A stretch of DNA of 64,000 nucleotides from assembly GCA_029216955.1 (NCBI GenBank), contig JANAVB010042220.1, positions 16,535,526 through 16,599,525 on the forward strand. Direction: 5' to 3'. How positions within the stretch are numbered: the stretch's first letter is position 1; every line of letters starts with the position of its first letter. Positions 58,460 through 64,000 of this stretch are shown in pieces. A program made the translations under genes and the position numbers. The notes under the pieces are model-generated. The model did no database searches and was not told where the DNA came from. It saw only the letters and a list, made by a program, of their open reading frames with translations. Source of the stretch: Iris pallida. Lineage: Eukaryota > Streptophyta > Magnoliopsida > Asparagales > Iridaceae.

Positions 58460-59556
58460 TATTTTTGTGGTGGCCCATGCAGGTCAAGATAAATTGTTTG
58501 GTTACTTTATCATACCAAACAAGCCTGCGTATAGGATTAGAAATTTAGGATCTCATCCACATACTTGACCACTTTCTTCAATCTACCGTTTGACACATCG
58601 ATTGCATCTTGCTTCCTTCCTTCCATCCATATTCTTATCTTTCCTTCGTGCTTGCTAGAGATTGACCCTACTAGTTAGTTGTCCCAAAACACCATTCGTT
58701 TAATTCTTTAAGTTGGGTAGAATACCTTATGTCCTAGCAACCCTTTTGACCTAGTGACCTATATTAGCAAGCTTATTTAGATCCTAGAATCTAGAGGACC
58801 TAACCCGTCTAGCCAACCAAGGACTTGGACAAGAAGACTATAGGACAACTGTATGACTTAAAATTATTCTACCTTCTTTTAATCTAAATCTCTCGTGCCT
58901 ATGTTTTTACCACTTTGACTAGCATTGCAACTATAATCTAGTTTTGCAAACTCATCCATTTATCGAGTTTGTTCACGACTTATGCTATTGAGCGGCCGCT
59001 CACTAACATATTGTCTAATCAGAACCGGTGCATGATGGTCTGAACAACCGAGTGCACTTTGGTTCGCTTTTGTCTATTATTCTACGTGGATGGGGACATA
59101 GCTAAACTTGTCCTTTAGAGTCCCATCCACGACTGCCTTGATAATTCTTTTGAACTTATTCGATCGTCATTGAATCACGTATTTCGTATTCGATAACGCC
59201 TCCTTCGAACTCTAGATTGCTTTCGCCTTCACCTGTTTAAGAAGGACGAATGCGCTGTATTTGAAGTTCCCCTAGCTATCCTATCTCTTGTGACCATTAA
59301 CACTCAATGTGCCTATATCTTTGCCTTAACTACTCGTCCTTTCCCTCGACCCTAAATCCACAATATTGACTTTCTAATCACTTGAATTTAAGAAGTGATT
59401 ACAATCGTCTCTTAATCATATCCTCAACCTAGACTACGACCATGTAAACTTCTTTAAACCCTTCTATCTACCATTGTGCCTTCTTCTCCCTTGTGTCCTC
59501 TCACCCCCTACTAATTCTTAATTTCGATGACGAAATTTCTTTTAAGTTGGGTAGGA
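58460..59556 (+). other. RT-H internal region, non-coding
   Basis: The primer-binding-site candidate TGGTGGCCCATGCAGG is at 58468-58483, eight bases after the LTR. The purine tract AAGTTGGGTAGGA at 59544-59556 abuts the 3' LTR, preceded by AATTTCGATGACGAAATTTC. In between, no frame resembles gag or pol. Stretches match the RT-A interior in inverse orientation. Confidence 0.85.
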
Positions 59557-61657
59557 TGTAAAACCCCTAAATTTCTACTAATTATTTTTTATTAATATTG
59601 GTACGGATTTAAAATTTTGTATTGTACGTCGCATGGTTGTATTTTACGTCGCGCACGAAATTTTATTTTTGCTCGACGAGTACGAATATGTGCGAGCGTA
59701 CATATTTTAGAAAAATATTTTTTTATTATTTTATAGTTTCAAAAATATAGGAAATAATTACTTCTAGCTATCCTTTCAAGTTTATAGTTTTAATTATAAA
59801 AAGCCTTTTATTTATGCAGTTATAATTATAAGGTATTTTTCCTATAAAATGGTATATTAGAAAAGCATATCTATGTAAATTATTTGTACAAACCTATAAT
59901 TTTTCGTAATTATTTATTGGTCTATAAAAGTATAATTTTGAGATTTATATTATTAATATTTCATTGTTCAAAAAGATATTTAAATAATAGTGTATTTTCG
60001 AAATTATTATTATAGCATTTTTGGAAAACATATTTTGAAAATATTGTACCAATTCAAATCTTGATTTGAATTATGGATATATTTTAAATGGTACATAAAT
60101 ATCATATTTGGAAATTGAGTTATCTTAATTGGTTTTAAAATAAAGGATAGAATTTAAATTAGATTTGAATTGGATTTTGAATTTGATTTGGATTATGTAA
60201 TTGATTTAAATTTAGTAATTTAATTATCTACTTGGGTTTTAAAATCTAATCCTAATCCTTATCAAATTGGGAATTCCCACATCCTATAAATAGGCAGGTA
60301 CTCCTCCAATTTATTTTTATTCCTCCATAATTTTCTCCACCACAACGTGCGTGCATCGTGTCTGTGTCCTTCATCCTTTTTTACTATTCACCTTTTACAT
60401 TTACATATTTTACCTCTGTGTCCGACAACCCCGGACACTATCCCACTCTGTGTCCGTGTCACGCAGGACATACCGACAACACGGCAGAACCATAATACTA
60501 ATCCTAACCCTAATACTGGTCGTCCCTGGCCGAGCCTCTCAAGCCGTGGCCGAGCTCTCGGGAGTCTCCATCATGCCTGCCGACAAACCCCATTCCGACA
60601 AGCCCCTGTATTCTGCAGCTCCTGGCGTCGCCTTCGCGTGGCCTCTCCACTGACTGGAGTAACAACCTCACCACCGATTTCCTGTCTCCCCCATACTTAG
60701 CACCACCACTGCCACCATCGGTGCCAAACCTCGGCCCTTCACCACCTCTGGCCAAACCCCTGCCGAACCCCGGCCGTCCCAAAACCACCGCCACACGGTT
60801 GCCCACTCGCGGAAAACAAGAAGCCAAAAACCCAAAAAATTGAAAACCTTACCTCGTCGGAGCTGCGCCGCCGCGGTCTCAGCCTGAGCGTGCCTCCGCC
60901 GCCGGTCGTCGACTAAGCCCGACCAAAACCCCTTTTCCCTTTGCTCCTCATCGACCGATCTCCGCCGCTCGTTTTCCCCTTGGTCTCCTCTCCCCGGAGC
61001 AGCACCCTCCGCGGCGTCAGCCGCGTCGAACATCCGTGCCCTAGCCTCCTCGATCCGCCCCGAGACCGCCCTCTCCTCCTTCCTTAGCCACCAGCCACCG
61101 CACGAACCCCTCTCCGCTCCTCCGCGAGCGCGCGCGCGCAACCCTCACCGCCGGCCAACTTCTTCCTCTCCGCCTACTCCTTCGACCCATCTACTCCGCC
61201 TCCTTCTCTTCCTCCAGACCGTCGCCGCCCCTATTTTCCTCCGCCCACGCTCCGCTCCGACTTCAAACCCCGTCCCCACTGTGTCTCCTACCAGTCTCCC
61301 GTCGCAACCCCTGTCCTCCGGCCCGATCGCCCCTACTCCACTTCGATCCGCCTCCTTGCGCCGCTCCCACCTGATCTCTCCGCTCCCGCACCGCCTCATC
61401 CGCTCCCGCTCCTCCTTCTCCTCCTCCTCCTCACCTTCTCTCTCTCGATTCCCTCTATCTGTCTCCTCCTCCCTTTCTCGTCTTCTTCTTTTATATTTTT
61501 TTTCTCTCGAAGCAGAAGACAGCAGTCAGTTGACTGCTACAGTGTAAAAGTTTTTGCTGATTTTTATTTTTTTGTCCTTTTGTGTTTATTTATTTATTTT
61601 ATTCACTTTATACGATTTTGTTGTGATATTAATTATATCATTATATTATCATTTATT

Positions 61658-61693
<36 letters not shown>

Positions 61694-63625
61694 TTATTTG
61701 TTATTGTTACAGTTAGCATTTGTACCTATGGATACACTAATAATTTTAATTTTTTATTTAACTTTAGCATTAATAATTTGTAATTATCATTAGTTTTATT
61801 TACATCATTTTATTAAATAAATGATTTTAGAAGTATTTTGTAGCAACACATAGTTTGTGCTTAATGTAATCTCAAAATAAGGTACTTAGCCGTAAATAAT
61901 TTTCTAAATATTAGTTGTTTCGCTTATGATATTTTTGATTTACAAGATATAGGTTTCAGGCTAGAATATTATTTGGACAAAAACTTACAGTTCTGCCTTT
62001 AAAACTTTTGATTTTTCGAATATTTATTTGAAAGCATTTTGACTAATAAATTATATTTCAAGTTTATAAATTAGTTTTTCTAAGATCATATAATTATTAT
62101 TCGATCAAATTCTTTCAATTACCATTCGACCGAGACTCAACCCCCTCTTTCCTATTCAATCACCAATTCAAGCCTACCTTATGTCCACCCTAACTAATTT
62201 GACCCTTCCGGACTCAATGACACGATCCGTGCCCCATCAAAGGTCGCCTTGTATAGTTGTCGCACCGAAGTCGCAGATGTGCCACCTTGATCATCGCAGC
62301 ACACCAGGCGTACTACCAGGCAAGACACCTTGCCATTCGCTGTTTAATTATTGTAGCTCATATTTCATGTATTATTTATTTTCTTTATGCAAAATAAACT
62401 GTGATACATGGCATAACTGTTAGAACTTACTGTTCGTTATTATTTTGCTATATATTATTTTCTCACATTAAACCTAGATTTAAGGGACCACCTTGTGTGT
62501 TGCATTCATTGTCCTTGACACGTCGTAACACGAAGTTGTGTGTCGCATGTAGGACACAGAAGTGTGTGATTGGCTGGCCACCAGTACGTACAAGCCGTGC
62601 GATAGGAATAACCGCTAATAGAGATTGCATACTAGTTTGACTTAGCGGTTATAGTGGTCTTGTGTTGTGGATACAACATAGTAGGCATTGGGAGGGGAGG
62701 ACAATTCCTTAGCGTATGGGCTTCGATGCACTTTCCTTGTGACCCGGACTCTCCGTTGGAGATACGGGGTGATGACCCCCGATTACTACTGGGGCCTCTG
62801 GTGCCCAAAGGGGGACTATGCCGATCTATTCAGCCAGGGCTCATGCGTAGGAAGGATTGTTCTTAACAACATTTCACTTAGAATGGTAGGCTACCCTATC
62901 CGTTAGGTACGAGTACTTTTGGTTTGGGTACTTGTATTTGACCGTGGCTTGGAACAATAACTTGTCGCAGATTAGTTCGTCATATCTTGTCCTTGTTTGG
63001 TTGTAGGTGTGACTTACTACTTCGATGAGAAGGTAGGTCCGGATACCATATTGGATTATTAGCATGGAAAGATACGTTACCGTGAATTAGTTTACCATCT
63101 CCTGTCCTTGTTTGGTTGGGGGGATGGTACGCTCGTTCAGTAGGTGCGTATTGGACTATGTTATAAATTCGATTTACTTATTTATTTGAGCAATATTTAT
63201 TCTGTTTATATGGCATGCTATTATGTGTCTTGTTACGTCCCTCTGAGGACCTGGTTGTCTTGCCAGGTGTGCTATTGTCTTTCGCAGGTGCTTTCGCTCT
63301 AGCCGTGTTCATTGCTATTTCTCGAGGATGATTGCATTTGGATCGTCTTCGCTTCGCTCGCCACTCATTTCATTTTCTATATACTTTTTTTTATTTTGTT
63401 GGTAGTGGATTTGTCTCCGCCCAACATATTATATCAAGACAAATTTATTCTCATTATATGATCTTTTATTTATTTCTTTCTGTGTGGATGAGATTAGTTA
63501 TGGTTCTACCGCATTTTACACTTATGTATTTATACGAGGCTTCCATATATTGGAGTATACTTCGTATAAATACAGCTGGCATGTCTACGTTCCTAGTCCT
63601 ACGTATTTTGGGACTGGGCGTTACA
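59557..63625 (+). repeat. RT-H 3' LTR
   Basis: 4069 bp, collinear with 54393-58459. An ATT microsatellite at about 61660-61693 is longer than its partner at 56487-56511. The GC-rich block is at 60480-61440 with several indels relative to the 5' copy. Confidence 0.93.
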
Positions 63626-64000
63626 ACTGGTGCTAGCTCGGTCCGTCGACGGCCGAGCACGAAAGGGCGTCACGGGATGACCTCGGTGAGGGCTCCGACG
63701 AGCTAGGCTGAGTACGGCGCGGCCGCGGTCGGAAGGGATGGCCGCACGGGGCTGCTCAAGCGGACGCCGATCGAGAGGATCGGTGGCCAAACGCAGCTGC
63801 GACAGAGAGGCTGATCACCAGGGCGTCCACGCAAGGGCGGCAGGAGATCGGCGGTGCCGGGTCCGGTTGGCAAGGTTAGGGTTCTTCCTCCTCTTTCTTG
63901 CTTTCTCTGGTGGTGGTGTTGATTATGGTGATGGTGGTGGGTTGCCGTGAGTTGGGCGGAGTTTGGGCTGATAGACGACACGTCTGTGAGACTCGCTATA
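63626..64000 (-). repeat. RT-A right LTR, segment 3 (runs off the window)
   Basis: The segment begins with the right TSD of RT-H (ACTGG, 63626-63630). It is GC-rich and, read on the minus strand, resembles in composition the GC-rich block of the RT-H LTR (55330-56240). Several open frames cross it on both strands, but none resembles a known protein and open frames are expected in GC-rich DNA. Confidence 0.65.

Larger units (their letters stand above)
54393..63625 (+). mobile_element. RT-H: compact non-coding long-LTR retrotransposon, relative of RT-A
   Basis: It is flanked by TSD ACTGG (54388-54392, 63626-63630). LTRs are 4067 bp (54393-58459) and 4069 bp (59557-63625); LTRs make up about 88 percent of the element. 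The 1097-bp interior has a primer-binding-site candidate and purine tract but no gag or pol. LTR copies differ by a few percent with several small indels. A plus-strand relative of RT-A, sharing the leader and both interior landmarks. Confidence 0.94.
30206..64000 (-). mobile_element. RT-A: outermost non-coding long-LTR retrotransposon (LARD-like), partial
   Basis: This is the oldest layer of the nest. A minus-strand left LTR fragment ends at 31062, a 1.35-kb non-coding interior follows, and the right LTR starts at 32412 and runs past the window end. The right LTR resumes after each later insertion (RT-E, RT-G, RT-H), and the TSDs of those insertions mark where it resumes. It is homologous to RT-H: both LTRs begin TGTAAAAC, end in GTTACA or a close variant, and share a leader segment reading CGTGCATCGTGTCTGTG just after the TATA-like box. 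No gag or pol frame is present, so it could only have moved with proteins supplied by another element. Family membership is inferred from these shared landmarks; RT-A and RT-H are clearly diverged. Confidence 0.8.

Overview
This window is a pile of plant LTR retrotransposons nested inside one another. I see no host gene. The content is that of a repeat-rich intergenic block of a flowering plant: Ty3/gypsy chromovirus (Tekay/Del-like) relatives with very long LTRs, a Ty1/copia Sirevirus, long AT, GA and ATT microsatellites, and no bacterial-type features. The species cannot be named from the sequence. I label the elements RT-A to RT-H; nearly every boundary is fixed by a 5-bp target-site duplication (TSD).

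Order of nesting, outermost first. RT-A (minus strand, 30206 to beyond 64000) is a non-coding long-LTR element. Its left LTR was split by RT-B, which runs from before base 1 to 30205. RT-B (minus) is the only gypsy element here with gag and pol: a decayed Tekay-like chromovirus with protease, reverse transcriptase/RNase H, integrase and chromodomain remnants at 759-5754. Its 5' LTR was split by RT-C (8485-28983, TSD GTCAG), which has 4.1-kb LTRs around 2.7 kb of non-coding DNA. RT-C's left LTR was split in turn by RT-D (9961-19605, TSD TGGAA), a young Sirevirus with gag, pol and a third ORF.

The right LTR of RT-A took three more insertions. RT-E (33803-51240, TSD GATTC) has 5.16-kb LTRs and a gag remnant but no pol. 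RT-F (39175-44110, TSD GTATT) is a 4.9-kb solo LTR lying inside RT-E in the opposite orientation. RT-G (51702-54375, TSD GCCAC) is a solo LTR carrying an array of hairpin-forming repeats. RT-H (54393-63625, TSD ACTGG, plus strand) is a 9.2-kb element with 4.07-kb LTRs and only 1.1 kb of internal non-coding DNA; it is related to RT-A.

How the parts relate: RT-A, C, E and H lack pol but keep the same LTR termini, a purine-rich tract next to the 3' LTR and the same conserved 16-nt block just after the 5' LTR that RT-B has. They therefore look like non-autonomous families that depended on an RT-B-like helper. RT-D is the best-preserved element: its two 947-bp LTRs differ at only about six sites. 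The most interesting points are a near-palindrome with about 5-kb arms made by RT-E's left LTR and RT-F, a short acidic peptide frame conserved inside the LTRs of RT-B, C and E, the hairpin array of RT-G, the unusual shared primer-binding-site candidate, and the histidine-rich Gag tail of RT-D.
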